Shown one piece after another: positions 16,622 through 25,326 of a stretch of DNA of 64,000 bases. Both the position numbers and the translations under genes were made by a program. Below the pieces are notes generated by a model, which saw nothing but the letters and a program-made list of their open reading frames with translations, was not told the DNA's origin and made no database searches. The first letter of the stretch is position 1. Each line of letters begins with the position of its first letter. This DNA is from Clavibacter sp. A6099 (GTDB lineage Bacteria; Actinomycetota; Actinomycetes; Actinomycetales; Microbacteriaceae), in assembly GCF_021919125.1 (NCBI RefSeq), contig NZ_CP083439.1:868001-932000 (forward strand). The letters are read 5' to 3'.

Positions 16622-16876
16622 GGGTCCCTCTCGAGGGTCGGCGCCACGCGCCCGGCACCCGCGCGCCGCGAGGCAGGGAGGGGAGCGGGCCGCGGGCGGA
16701 TGCGTCGGTGCGGTCGTTGCGGAACCTACGCGGGGCGCGCGGCGGACGTCCACGGCGCCCCCGATGTCCGCAACCTTTCCCCCTCCGCGACGGGTGGGGA
16801 GGGGGCGGCAGCGGGCGTAGCGTGCACGCAGGGCGCGGATCCGACCGGCGCCCCCGCTTCGATGACGAGGACCCCC

Positions 16877-17920
16877 GTGACCGCACACGCCGCCCGCCTG
16901 TCCGTGCTCTACCTCGGGGGGACGGGCACCATCAGCGCCGCGTGCGTCCGTGCGTCCGTCGCCGCCGGGATGGACGTGACGGTGGTCAACCGCGGCGCCG
17001 ACGCGAAGGGGCGGGGCACACCCGACGGGGTCACCACGCGCGTCGCCGACGTCCAGGACCCGGCCGCTCTCCTCGCCGCGATCGGCGACCGCACCTTCGA
17101 CGCTGTCGTCGACTTCCTGTCCTTCGACGCCGCGGGCGCCGACGGCCGGGTCGGGCTGTTCGCCGGCCGCACCCGCCAGTTCGTGGCCATCAGCTCGGCG
17201 TCGATCTACCGCAAGCCCGCGCTGCAGACGCCCATCACCGAATCGACGCTCCGCGCGAACCCGTCCCTCTCCTACGCGCGCGACAAGATCGCGATGGAGG
17301 ACGCCTTCCTCCGCCACCACGCCGCGAGCGGCTTCCCCGTGGTGATCGTCCGCCCGTCCCACACGTACGACGAGGCGAGCCCGCCGCTCGCGGGCGACTG
17401 GACCGTGGTCGACCGCATCGCGCGCGGTGACGAGGTCGTGGTCCCGGGCGACGGCACGTCCCTGTGGACGCTCACGCACGCGGACGACTTCGCGGTCGGC
17501 CTCGTCGGCATCCTCGGCGACGAGCGCGCGGTCGGCGAGGCGCTGCACATCACGAGCGACGACGTGATGACGTGGGACCGGATCCACCACCTCGTCGCCG
17601 ACGCGCTCGGCGTCGAGGCGCGGCTGGTGCACGTGCCCGCCGAGCAGTTCCCCATCGTGGAGCCCGACTGGTGCTGGTCGGAGCTCGTCCTCGGCGACCT
17701 CTCGCACAGCGCCGTGTTCGACACGACGCGGATCCGCCGTCTGGTCCCCGCGTTCCAGCCGCGGATCCCGTTCCACCTCGCGGTCCGCGGCGTGGTCGCG
17801 TGGCGGGCGGCCCACCCCGAGCTCACGCGGCCGGACGCGGACACCGACCGCAGGATCCAGCGCCTCGTCGACGCGAAGCACGCGGCAGACGCCGCCTACC
17901 GCGCAGCCGCGGCGGGCTGA
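16877..17920 (+). CDS. NAD-dependent epimerase/dehydratase-family (extended SDR) protein
   Basis: A 347-aa Rossmann-fold protein. The dinucleotide motif is YLGGTGTISAACV at the N-terminus, followed by VVNRGAD and VVDFLSFDAAG. The catalytic Ser/Tyr/Lys pattern is present as AISSASIYRKP and SYARDKIAME. Extended SDR proteins act on nucleotide sugars or small molecules; the substrate is not evident. GTG at 16877 is preferred because GAGG lies 6 nt upstream; an ATG at 16862 is the alternative and has no ribosome-binding site. The gene ends just before a tandem 15-bp repeat. Confidence 0.82.
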   Translation: MTAHAARLSVLYLGGTGTISAACVRASVAAGMDVTVVNRGADAKGRGTPDGVTTRVADVQDPAALLAAIGDRTFDAVVDFLSFDAAGADGRVGLFAGRTRQFVAISSASIYRKPALQTPITESTLRANPSLSYARDKIAMEDAFLRHHAASGFPVVIVRPSHTYDEASPPLAGDWTVVDRIARGDEVVVPGDGTSLWTLTHADDFAVGLVGILGDERAVGEALHITSDDVMTWDRIHHLVADALGVEARLVHVPAEQFPIVEPDWCWSELVLGDLSHSAVFDTTRIRRLVPAFQPRIPFHLAVRGVVAWRAAHPELTRPDADTDRRIQRLVDAKHAADAAYRAAAAG

Positions 17921-17925
17921 TCCGG

Positions 17926-18015
17926 CGCCGGCCCACCCGCGGCCGGCCGACGCGCGGCCGGCCGACGCGCGGCCGGCCGACCCGCGGCCGGCCGACGCAC
18001 GGCCGGCCGACGCAC
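17926..18015. repeat. Tandem 15-bp repeat containing GGCCGGCC
   Basis: Six head-to-tail 15-bp units; the last five (17941-18015) read GGCCGGCCGACGCGC with substitutions only in the last five bases, and the first is more diverged. Each intact unit contains the 8-bp palindrome GGCCGGCC. The array fills the whole gap between two convergent genes. Confidence 0.92.
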
Positions 18016-18019
18016 GGCG

Positions 18020-18841
18020 CTAGCGGGCGGCGGCGACCGCGGGACGCGCGGCGACCCGCCCGGTCCACCCGGCACGTGCGCGGGCGACGAGCGTCACGAC
18101 CACGACCGCGGCGGCCGCCACGACCGCGGCCACGGCGGCGGGCGTCGACAGCAGCTCGCCCGTGAGCCGTCCGACGGCGACCCACGCGAGGCCCCAGGCG
18201 ATCGCCGCGGAGGGCGCGAGCCGCCCGCCGTCGCGGAGCGCGAGCACCGCGCCGACGAGGCCGGCGACCGCCAGCAGCACGACGGCCCAGGCGTCGCGCC
18301 CGGTGGTGCCGGGCTGGAAGCCCGACGCCGTGAGGATCGAGGCGATGTTCGCGATCGACGCGACGCTCACCCACCCCAGGTAGAGGCCCATGGTCCCGTC
18401 GAGCACGACGCCCTCGACCGCGTTCCGGGGCCGCGTCGCCATGAGCGCGCGGAAGACCCACATCAGCGTCACGAGCAGCGCCACGATCACGACGCCGCTG
18501 AGCACCAGGGCGCCTGCCTGCGCGGTGAGGATCCACACGGCGTTGAGCACGAGCGTCACGGCGACGGGGTAGCCGACGCGGCGCTGGCGCTCGTCGGCGC
18601 GCTGGGCGGGGAGCGCCTGCCAGATCGTGTACGCGACGAGGCCGAGGTAGATCACGCTCCAGATCGAGAACGCGGGGCCGGCCGGCGCGACAGGCGTGTA
18701 GCTCGCGCTCAAGGCACCGCTCGACGCGTTCTGGATGCTCTGGTCGCTGAACGCGCCCGACCCGAACGCGGAGCCGATGACGGCGAACGCCATGCTCGAG
18801 ATGACGACGATCTGGCGGACGATGTCCTTCACGGTGCCCAT
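18020..18841 (-). CDS. Tryptophan-rich sensory protein (TspO/MBR-like)
   Basis: A 273-aa membrane protein with about seven helices, longer than the five-helix TspO core. Family-like signatures are PAFSIWSVIYLGLVAYTIWQ, NAVWILTAQAG, WVFRALMATRP and GLYLGWVSVASIAN. TspO-type proteins bind porphyrins or other hydrophobic ligands in the membrane; actinobacterial versions are uncharacterised. The ATG at 18841 follows GAGCAGG. It is divergent from a MarR gene, with a perfect inverted repeat between them, so it is probably the MarR target. Confidence 0.8.
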   Translation of the reverse strand: MGTVKDIVRQIVVISSMAFAVIGSAFGSGAFSDQSIQNASSGALSASYTPVAPAGPAFSIWSVIYLGLVAYTIWQALPAQRADERQRRVGYPVAVTLVLNAVWILTAQAGALVLSGVVIVALLVTLMWVFRALMATRPRNAVEGVVLDGTMGLYLGWVSVASIANIASILTASGFQPGTTGRDAWAVVLLAVAGLVGAVLALRDGGRLAPSAAIAWGLAWVAVGRLTGELLSTPAAVAAVVAAAAVVVVTLVARARAGWTGRVAARPAVAAAR

Positions 18842-18867
18842 GCGGCCTGCTCCTCTACGATGGGATG

Positions 18868-18896
18868 GTCAGCAGGCGGATAGTAAGCCTGCTGAC
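18868..18896. promoter_or_regulatory. Perfect 10-bp inverted repeat, probable MarR operator
   Basis: GTCAGCAGGC (18868-18877) and GCCTGCTGAC (18887-18896) are exact complements separated by GGATAGTAA. The site lies in the 80-nt gap between the TspO-like gene and the divergent MarR gene, where one bound dimer could block both promoters. Binding is inferred. Confidence 0.72.
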
Positions 18897-18921
18897 AATG
18901 ACTGTAGCAGGAGGTGCGCGC

Positions 18922-19425
18922 ATGGCGGCAGGGATGTCCGCCCAGGACGAGCTGGCCAGCTGGCCGACGGGTCGGCTGCTGTCCACGGCGGCGCGCGCGG
19001 TCGAGCACGCCTGGTCGGAGGCGCTCGCGACCCTCGGCGTGACGCACGCGGGCCTCATCGCGCTGCACCTGCTCCGCGACGGGCCGCTCAGCCAGATCCA
19101 GCTCGCCCGCTCCGCGCACGTCGAGACGCAGACCATGTCGCGCACGCTCGAGCGGCTGGAGCGGGAGGGGCTCGTGTCGCGCGCGCCGGATCCCGCCGAC
19201 CGCCGCCGCCACGTCGTCGCGCGCACCGAGGCGGGCACCGAGGCGTGGGAGCGCGCGCAGGCCCTGGAGCAGGACGTCGTCCCGGAGCTCGCCCGCTCGG
19301 AGGAGATGCGCCGCGGCCTCATCGACGTGATCCGCGCGGCCGGCCGCCCCGCGCCCGCCGATGCATCGCCCGCGTCGCCTGCCGGCACCGCCGCGCCCGC
19401 CGACACCCCGGGGCGCGCACGATGA
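18922..19425 (+). CDS. MarR-family transcriptional regulator
   Basis: A 167-aa winged-helix regulator. The DNA-binding region shows GPLSQIQLARSAHVETQTMS followed by LERLEREGLVSRAPDPADRR with the wing Arg/Asp typical of MarR. The C-terminal ~25 residues are Ala/Pro-rich and probably disordered. The ATG at 18922 is chosen because the perfect AGGAGG lies 7 nt upstream; the palindromic operator lies outside the coding sequence with this start. It overlaps the DUF2071 gene by ATGA and is divergent from the TspO-like gene. Confidence 0.88.
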   Translation: MAAGMSAQDELASWPTGRLLSTAARAVEHAWSEALATLGVTHAGLIALHLLRDGPLSQIQLARSAHVETQTMSRTLERLEREGLVSRAPDPADRRRHVVARTEAGTEAWERAQALEQDVVPELARSEEMRRGLIDVIRAAGRPAPADASPASPAGTAAPADTPGRAR

Positions 19426-20162
19426 CCCGCCCCGCGGATCCCGTCTCCGCCGCCGCCCCCGACCTGCCCGGCCGCGCGGTCATCCGCCAGGTCTGGAGCG
19501 ACCTCGCCTTCGTGCACTGGCGCGTGGATCCCGCGCTCGTCGCCCCGCTCCTCCCGCCGGGCACGCGCCCCGACGTCCACGACGGATCCAGCTGGGTCGG
19601 CCTCATCCCGTTCGTCCTGTCCCGCAGCGCCTTCCCGCCCCTGCCCGCCGTGCCGTGGGCCGGCACGTTCGCCGAGCTCAACGTGCGCCTCTACAGCGTC
19701 GGCGACGACGGCCGCCGCGGCGTGGTCTTCCGCTCGCTCGAGGCCGCGAAGCTGCTGCCCACCATCGGCGCGCGCGTCGGTCTCGGCCTGCCCTACATGT
19801 GGGCGTCGATGACGCACGAGGAGCACGACGGCGTCGTCACCTACACCTCGCGCCGGCACACGGGCGCGCGCCCGTCGTCGCGCATCTCGGTGCGACCGCT
19901 CGGCGAGGAGGTGGAGGGGGATCCGCTCGCCGACTTCCTCACCGCGCGCTGGGGCATGCACGTGGCCCGCGGCGGCGTCACGCGGTACTGGCCGAACACG
20001 CACGACGCGTGGACCCTGCAACGGGCCGAGCTCGTCGGCCTCGACGACGAGCTCGTCGCGGCGGCGGGCCTCCGCGGCATCGTCGACCGCGCGCCCGACT
20101 CGGTGCTCTTCTCCCGCGGCGTCCGCACGGAGTTCGCCGGCCCGCTCCGCCCGCGCGCGTAG
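19422..20162 (+). CDS. DUF2071 (YqjF-like) protein
   Basis: A 246-aa soluble protein of the DUF2071 family. Recognisable segments: RQVWSDLAFVHWRVDPALVAP near the start, then LPPGTRPD, SSWVGLIPFVLS, TFAELNVRLYSV, GVVFRSLEAAKLLP, and near the end a region with Trp and Pro (GVTRYWPNTHDAW). The family has an acetoacetate-decarboxylase-like fold but no assigned reaction. It is translationally coupled to marR by a 4-nt overlap, so it probably belongs to the regulon of that MarR protein. It ends convergently with the GH15 gene after 40 nt. Confidence 0.82.
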   Translation: MTRPADPVSAAAPDLPGRAVIRQVWSDLAFVHWRVDPALVAPLLPPGTRPDVHDGSSWVGLIPFVLSRSAFPPLPAVPWAGTFAELNVRLYSVGDDGRRGVVFRSLEAAKLLPTIGARVGLGLPYMWASMTHEEHDGVVTYTSRRHTGARPSSRISVRPLGEEVEGDPLADFLTARWGMHVARGGVTRYWPNTHDAWTLQRAELVGLDDELVAAAGLRGIVDRAPDSVLFSRGVRTEFAGPLRPRA

Positions 20163-20202
20163 CCCGCGGCCCGCGCGGCCCGCGCGGCGTGGGCGGCCCG
20201 CG

Positions 20203-22038
20203 CTACCGCTTCGCGCGCGGCGTCCGCGTCGAGCGGACCTTCCCGCCCGACAGCTCGTCGATCGTGAGCGCCGCGCTCACGAGCGCGAGGTGGCTGAGCC
20301 CCTGCGGCAGGTTCCCGAGGAACGCGTGGTCGTCGGCGTCGATCATCTCGGAGTACAGGCCGACGTCGTTGCCCAGGTCGACCAGCTGGTCCATGAGCTC
20401 GCGCGCCTCGTCCATCCGCCCGACGCACGCGTACGCGCCGGCCAGCCAGAAGGCGCACGCCGTGAACGTGCCCTCCTCCTCGGGCATGCCGGAGTAGCGG
20501 TACAGCAGCGGCCCGCGGCCGAGCTCCGAGCGCAGCGCGTCGAGCGTGGAGGACATGCGCTCGCCGCGGTCGAAGCCGGAGATCGAGTGCAGCAGGATGC
20601 TCGCGTCGAGCCGCTGGCTGCCCGGGTGCATCACGTAGGCCCCGCGTCCCTCGTCCCAGCACTCCTCCTCGACCCACGTGCGGATCCGGTCGCGCTCGGC
20701 CCGCCACCGGTCCGGCACGCCGGGGATCTGGCCGAGCTCCGCGAGCTCGACGGCGCAGTCGAGCGCCTGCCAGCAGCCGAGCTTCGACGTCGTGTAGTGC
20801 TGCTCGTCCTCGAGCTCCCACATGCCGGCGTCGCGCTTCTGCCACATGTCGCAGGTGCGGTCGGCGAAGGTCGCGAGGAGCCGGCCGGTCTCGGCGTCGA
20901 GCACGTTGCCGTCGCGGACGTAGGTGCGCACCACGTCGAACAGGTCGCCGAACACGCCCAGCTGCAGCTGGGACTGCGCGTCGTTGCCGTCGACGACGGG
21001 CCCGACGCCGCGCCAACCCGGCACCTCCGGGTTCGAGCTGCCCTCGGGCACGCCGCCCTCCAGCGAGTAGAAGACGTGGAGGTCGGGGCCGTTGTCGCGG
21101 ATCGTGCGGAGCATCCAGGACACCGCCGCGTGCGTCTCCTCGCGGAGACCGAACTTCACGAGCGCGTTCACCGTGTACGCGAGGTCGCGCACCCAGGCGA
21201 AGCGGTAGTCCCAGTTCTTGCCGCCGCCCATCCGCTCGGGCAGCGAGGTCGTCGCGGCCGCGGCGATGGATCCGGTGGGCGCGTGCACGAGCAGCTTGAG
21301 CGCGAGGGCGCTGCGCTGCACGGCCTCGGCCCACTCGCCCTCGTAGCGGAACTCGGCGCTCCAGTACTCCCAGTTGCGGATGGTGCGGTCGATGCCCTCG
21401 TCCACGATCTCCGGGTTCGGGATTCGCACGGGCTCCCGCTCGGTGCCCACCATCGTGATGACGTGGCGCGACCCCTCCTTCGTGGTGAAGGCGCCGGACA
21501 GCGACTGCGTCCCGGGCTCGGCGGGGCCGTGGTCGAGGCCGACGACCGCGAGCGTCACGCCGTCCACGCGGATGACGGGGCCGTTGTGCGTCGTCTGCAC
21601 CCACGGCGACGACGTGCCGAGCGCGGTGCCGGGCGCGACGAGCCAGCTCATCGCGACCTCGCCCGCGAGCCCCTCGACCCGGCGCCCCAGCTCCGACCAC
21701 GGCAGCCGCCCGGCGACGCCGGTCACTAGCGCGTCTGTCACCCGCACGCTGCCCGACGCCGTGGTGAATGTGGTGGTGAGCACGTTGGTGCCGGGCACGT
21801 AGGCGCGCGTCACCTCGAAGTCCTCGTCGGGCCGCAGCGTGACCCGGCCGCCGTGCGGGGCGTCGAGGATCGCCGCGAACGCGGGCGGCGTGTGCAGGTT
21901 CGGCAGCGGCAGCCAGTCGATGTCGCCGTCCTCCGCGATGAGGGCGACGGTGCGCCCGTCCCCGATGGCGGCGTAGCTGCGGAGCGCGACGTAGCCGTCG
22001 GTGCGCTCGGGGGCGGGGCGGGATGCGGGCGTTGCCAT
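20203..22038 (-). CDS. GH15 glucoamylase/trehalase-type glycosidase
   Basis: A 611-aa cytoplasmic enzyme. The N-terminal ~220 residues form the beta-sandwich of GH15 proteins ([20 protein letters not shown]); the C-terminal (alpha/alpha)6 barrel begins near [15 protein letters not shown]. Catalytic-region segments include [38 protein letters not shown] and [19 protein letters not shown]. Mycobacterial relatives cleave trehalose; others are glucoamylases, and the sequence alone does not decide. There is no signal peptide. AGGAG lies before the ATG at 22038. It is monocistronic, divergent from the macrodomain gene. Confidence 0.87.
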   Translation of the reverse strand: MATPASRPAPERTDGYVALRSYAAIGDGRTVALIAEDGDIDWLPLPNLHTPPAFAAILDAPHGGRVTLRPDEDFEVTRAYVPGTNVLTTTFTTASGSVRVTDALVTGVAGRLPWSELGRRVEGLAGEVAMSWLVAPGTALGTSSPWVQTTHNGPVIRVDGVTLAVVGLDHGPAEPGTQSLSGAFTTKEGSRHVITMVGTEREPVRIPNPEIVDEGIDRTIRNWEYWSAEFRYEGEWAEAVQRSALALKLLVHAPTGSIAAAATTSLPERMGGGKNWDYRFAWVRDLAYTVNALVKFGLREETHAAVSWMLRTIRDNGPDLHVFYSLEGGVPEGSSNPEVPGWRGVGPVVDGNDAQSQLQLGVFGDLFDVVRTYVRDGNVLDAETGRLLATFADRTCDMWQKRDAGMWELEDEQHYTTSKLGCWQALDCAVELAELGQIPGVPDRWRAERDRIRTWVEEECWDEGRGAYVMHPGSQRLDASILLHSISGFDRGERMSSTLDALRSELGRGPLLYRYSGMPEEEGTFTACAFWLAGAYACVGRMDEARELMDQLVDLGNDVGLYSEMIDADDHAFLGNLPQGLSHLALVSAALTIDELSGGKVRSTRTPRAKR

Positions 22039-22276
22039 GGGACTCCTGTCGACGCCGGCAGGAGGGCACCGACCGCTCCAGTATCCCCGGGTCCCCTCCG
22101 CGCGACCGGGCCGTCGACCGGAAGCGGACTCGCGGGGTCGCCCAATCCCTTCTTCCTCGGCCTCCGAATACCTCCGATGCGCCCGGAGCCCACCCGAACG
22201 GTTCCGGTCGCCGCCCGCCGGACAGCGTCGTCCGCGCGGGTCCACCGCCCGCGACGACCCGGGCCAGGCTGGATCC

Positions 22277-22810
22277 ATGACGCTCATCGAGGCCGTGCGC
22301 GGCGACATCACCCGGCAGGACGTCGATGCGATCGTCAATGCCGCGAATTCGTCGCTCCTCGGCGGCGGGGGAGTGGACGGGGCGATCCACCGCGCGGCCG
22401 GTCCCGAGCTGCTCGCCGCCTGCCGCCGCATCCGCGCCGACGAGCTGCCGGACGGCCTGCCCGCGGGCGACGCGATCGCGACGCCCGGCTTCCGCCTGCC
22501 CGCGCGCCACGTCATCCACACGGTCGGCCCGGTCTGGTCGGCGTCCCACGATCGCACCGCGGTACTCGCGAGCGCCTACCGCCGGTCGGTCGAGGTGGCG
22601 TCCGCCCTCGGGATCCGCAGCGTCGCCTTCCCCGCGGTCTCGGCGGGCGTCTACGGCTGGCCGGTGGACGACGCGGCGCGCGTGGCGGTCTCCGCGGTGC
22701 GTGGCGCGCTCGCCGACGGGGCGGCCGACGGCATCGAGCTGGTCCGCTTCGTGCTCTTCTCCCGCGAGGTGCTCGCGGCCTTCGAGGCGGCGCTCGCGTC
22801 CGGGATCTGA
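22277..22810 (+). CDS. Macrodomain O-acetyl-ADP-ribose deacetylase-type protein
   Basis: A 177-aa single macrodomain. The ligand-binding loops are intact: [19 protein letters not shown], then [18 protein letters not shown] and [20 protein letters not shown]. These match the YmdB/MacroD type, which hydrolyses O-acetyl-ADP-ribose and removes ADP-ribose from acidic residues in proteins. It begins 238 nt from the divergent GH15 gene and ends 42 nt before the left end of the tRNA-Phe island, so it is the last chromosomal gene before that insertion. Confidence 0.9.
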   Translation: MTLIEAVRGDITRQDVDAIVNAANSSLLGGGGVDGAIHRAAGPELLAACRRIRADELPDGLPAGDAIATPGFRLPARHVIHTVGPVWSASHDRTAVLASAYRRSVEVASALGIRSVAFPAVSAGVYGWPVDDAARVAVSAVRGALADGAADGIELVRFVLFSREVLAAFEAALASGI

Positions 22811-22852
22811 GCCGACCCGGGAATGAGGACGCCGGCCCTGACGTCTATGACG

Positions 22853-22915
22853 GGGACCGGCGGGTGGTGCCTGGACGCGGCGTCGATCCGCGGACCTTTC
22901 GATTTTCAGTCGAAC
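22853..22915 (-). repeat. attL: truncated copy of the tRNA-Phe 3' part
   Basis: Identical over 63 bp to 25675-25737. On the minus strand it contains the tRNA-Phe anticodon arm, T arm, acceptor 3' strand and CCA, plus 12 bp beyond, but lacks the 5' half, so it is not a functional tRNA. Just outside (22831-22862) GCCGGCCC and GGACCGGC can pair, which may be the original tRNA-Phe terminator left behind by the insertion. Confidence 0.92.
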
Positions 22916-23130
22916 ACAGGCTCGCCCAAGTACGGCGAGCGCGGAGCTGATCCTGATGTTCGAAGCATCGTTGGGTCACTTGCGGTGGGCCTCGATGGCA
23001 ACGAATGCGTGCCAATTGTGGTCAGCGTGTGGGCAAGGCAAAAAACGGCCCCGTTCGGGTGGCATGCTCCCGCCCTGAAAACGACGACACTTACAACTGT
23101 GCTACTCAGCACGACTACCGAAGGGTGCTG

Positions 23131-24159
23131 ATGGGCGTTCGAGAGCCTCAAGAGGGAAGCGTTCCGCCCGCGGCGAAGGCGAGCAACACCCTCAGCGACG
23201 GATTCTGGACATGGGGGGCTCTCGTCCTGGCTCTTGTCCTGGCCGCATTCGGTACCACCGGGGTCGGGTTCGCAGTGTCTCCTGAGGAGGGTGTCAATTC
23301 GACTCTCATGCTTGGCAGTGTTGTCGTGCTGGTGGCGGGCTTTGCTTTGGAAGTCGTGAATCAGGTGCACGGCATCCGGCAGGCAGCGCGAGACGAGCGC
23401 AGGCGTATGAAGCACTTGACGCGGTTCAACGATGAGCTCTCCTCTGTACTGCAGGTTGTGATCGAGCTGCTGATGTCCGACCAAGACAAGGCTGCCAGCG
23501 CTCGATTCTTTGCCGCGGCCCTCCGGGAAGCCCGGCACCTCATGTCACACGACGGAGTGCGTATCTGCGTGTACAAGCTGGATGAAGCTGATGAGGCGCA
23601 GGACGGCGACGTATCGGGGACCGAGGACGAAGCCGTGATCCTGGCCAGCTCCAAATACCTGCGACTTGAGTCCTTTGGCGGACGAAGCGATCGACCTCGT
23701 AACGAGTTCACCGCCGACACTCCGCACGGCGCGGCGGTCATCGAGACGGCGGAAGGACACCGCGCAGTTTCGATCAGCAATCCCTACCAGACCGAGATCC
23801 CTGTGGATCGCCCGGCCAACAGTGTTTGGCAGTCCACCCTCCTCATCCCGCTCAAGGACGGTGCAGAGTCCCTCGGAGTCCTGATGCTCGACACTCGGGA
23901 GCCGGTCGAGTTCACGACAGAGGACATCAGCATCGGATGGACCATCGCGCAGGTCATCGCTCTCGGTATGGGAGCGCTGCGGCGCGGAGGTGTAGATCCC
24001 TCACCTGAGTTGGCCACCGCGCGCGGGCGCCTGCAGCAGCTGACCGAGGCCCGGATCAGGTTCGGCGTTGGTGGACATACCGCGGGTCAGACGCCGGCGG
24101 CGTCTGCAGCAGAGGCTAGTGTCAAAGAGGACAAGGGCGAGGAGGGACGATCTCGATGA
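23131..24159 (+). CDS. Membrane-anchored GAF-domain protein, island-borne
   Basis: A 342-aa protein. Two hydrophobic helices form a hairpin at about residues 26-50 (WGALVLALVLAAFGTTGVGFAV) and 59-78 (TLMLGSVVVLVAGFALEVV). A charged stretch, likely coiled coil, follows (RQAARDERRRMKHLTRFNDE), then a GAF-like sensor domain (~115-310) with SVWQSTLLIPLKDGAESLGV and LMLDTREPVEFTTEDI. The C-terminus is polar and probably disordered. No kinase or other output domain is present. AAGGG lies 5 nt before the ATG. It overlaps the Panacea gene by ATGA, so the two are one unit. Its role as sensor or toxin is unknown. Confidence 0.72.
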   Translation: MGVREPQEGSVPPAAKASNTLSDGFWTWGALVLALVLAAFGTTGVGFAVSPEEGVNSTLMLGSVVVLVAGFALEVVNQVHGIRQAARDERRRMKHLTRFNDELSSVLQVVIELLMSDQDKAASARFFAAALREARHLMSHDGVRICVYKLDEADEAQDGDVSGTEDEAVILASSKYLRLESFGGRSDRPRNEFTADTPHGAAVIETAEGHRAVSISNPYQTEIPVDRPANSVWQSTLLIPLKDGAESLGVLMLDTREPVEFTTEDISIGWTIAQVIALGMGALRRGGVDPSPELATARGRLQQLTEARIRFGVGGHTAGQTPAASAAEASVKEDKGEEGRSR

Positions 24160-24620
24160 CGAACATCCACGACGTCGCGGCGTACATCACGCAGCGCTTC
24201 ACCGGGCCCATCTCCACCATGAAGCTTCAGAAGCTGACGTACTTCAGCCAGGGCTGGACGCTCGCCCTGCTGGGAAGACCACTGTTCGAAGAGCAATTTT
24301 CAGCTTGGACTCGAGGACCAGTCGCCTACGCCTTGTACAACGAGCACAGGGGCCTCTACTCGGTCAGCGATTGGCGCCGGGGAGATGCCAACGCCGTCAG
24401 CGACGAAGAACGGGTTGTCATCGACGCCGTCCTCAGCAACTACGGGGCTCTCTCAGGCGCAGAGTTGAGCGATCTCACGCACCGCCGCGATACGCCGTGG
24501 GCGGAAGCACGAGCCCGCGTCGGTGCCATCGAGGGCGCGCCGGCGAACGAGACGATCGACCGTGAGGCGATGACTCGGTACTTCCGCAGGAGTTTCGATC
24601 ACCGGCCCGAACTAGCCTGA
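24156..24620 (+). CDS. Panacea (DUF4065/SocA-like) domain protein, candidate antitoxin
   Basis: A 154-aa protein that is essentially one Panacea domain: MKLQKLTYFSQGWTLAL, then FSAWTRGPVAYALYNEH, the spaced Asp/Glu-rich helix DEERVVIDAVLSNYG and LSDLTHRRDTPWAEAR. This domain is known as a versatile antitoxin domain that neutralises many unrelated toxins, and also as the SocA proteolytic adaptor. It follows the membrane-GAF gene with a 4-nt overlap and a GGAGG upstream. By this logic the GAF membrane protein would be its toxin partner, but no recognised toxin fold is present there. A hairpin ends the unit at 24644. Confidence 0.85.
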   Translation: MTNIHDVAAYITQRFTGPISTMKLQKLTYFSQGWTLALLGRPLFEEQFSAWTRGPVAYALYNEHRGLYSVSDWRRGDANAVSDEERVVIDAVLSNYGALSGAELSDLTHRRDTPWAEARARVGAIEGAPANETIDREAMTRYFRRSFDHRPELA

Positions 24621-24643
24621 CTAGTGCTCGTGAACGGCACACA

Positions 24644-24683
24644 GAAGCCCCGGGCTCGTCCTTAAGGGGAACTCGGGGGCTTC
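24644..24683 (+). terminator. Hairpin between convergent island genes
   Basis: GAAGCCCC (24644-24651) pairs with GGGGCTTC (24676-24683). The stem is followed by ATCTT on the plus strand. It lies between the Panacea gene and the convergent membrane-protein gene and can serve both. Confidence 0.7.
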
Positions 24684-24695
24684 ATCTTAGGGCCA

Positions 24696-25283
24696 TCAGC
24701 CAGGCGACGGTTGCTGTCGTGTAGCACTAAGAGCAGACCCCTCAAGCCGCAAGTGCTCGTCCGAGACGTGTCCCGAAAGCCAGCCGGAGAGTGTCTCCAA
24801 CGTGTTCTGCGCCCAGCGCTGGCCGGGGAAGAGAACCCTCAGCAGGTCGTCCGGGCTCAAAGGTGGCGTGCCCGCTACAGGTTGCAGAAGGGCTTGTGCC
24901 TCGGCCCAAATTGCCAGGCCCTCGGAGTGCTTGATCGCCAACCAGTCGCCCGACAGTACGTCCCCTGAGGACAGTGAAGCCCTGTACACAGCGATGCGCC
25001 CTCGCAAGTCACGGAGAAGCGGCGCAACTTCCTCCATGGACGGGTTCATTGACACCATCTGCGCGAGAGCCAGTATCACGCCCTCCGCGGCGCTATGCCT
25101 GCGCTCGAGGTAGTGGCTACGTGCCGCTGCTCGGCGCTCGATCCTTGCTAGCCACAGGGCGAAGAGAGTCGGGATTAATATCGCGGCGAGCGGGATGATC
25201 GCGTCCTTCACGAGTCCCCACTGCCACGAGCTCCACCAGCCACTGTCCATGTGTCGAACATAGCTGTCCGCCAAGAGATGCAA
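24696..25283 (-). CDS. One-helix membrane protein of unknown function, island-borne
   Basis: A protein of up to 195 aa with one membrane helix near the N-terminus (DAIIPLAAILIPTLFALWLA) followed by a cytoplasmic, mostly helical region (RRAAARSHYLERRHSAAEG, then LRGRIAVYRASL and LLRVLFPGQRW). Not recognised as a known family. The start is uncertain: ATG at 25283 or 25250, neither with a clear ribosome-binding site; both keep the helix. Its composition matches the island rather than the flanking chromosome. It faces the GAF/Panacea pair across a shared hairpin and has the integrase remnant behind it, so it may be cargo or a third part of that module. Confidence 0.58.
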   Translation of the reverse strand: MHLLADSYVRHMDSGWWSSWQWGLVKDAIIPLAAILIPTLFALWLARIERRAAARSHYLERRHSAAEGVILALAQMVSMNPSMEEVAPLLRDLRGRIAVYRASLSSGDVLSGDWLAIKHSEGLAIWAEAQALLQPVAGTPPLSPDDLLRVLFPGQRWAQNTLETLSGWLSGHVSDEHLRLEGSALSATRQQPSPG

Positions 25284-25326
25284 TCGTCGTCGCTTTGCTG
25301 AGCGCGAATCTCACTTGCAAATCGAA

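Noticed and set aside
22864-22915. Second tRNA-Phe gene at the island's left end
   Set aside because: Only the 3' portion from the anticodon arm is present; no 5' acceptor strand or D arm precedes it, so it is an att remnant.
22906-23538. Minus-strand open frame over the start of the membrane-GAF gene
   Set aside because: It runs antisense to clear membrane helices and starts inside attL; no domain features.
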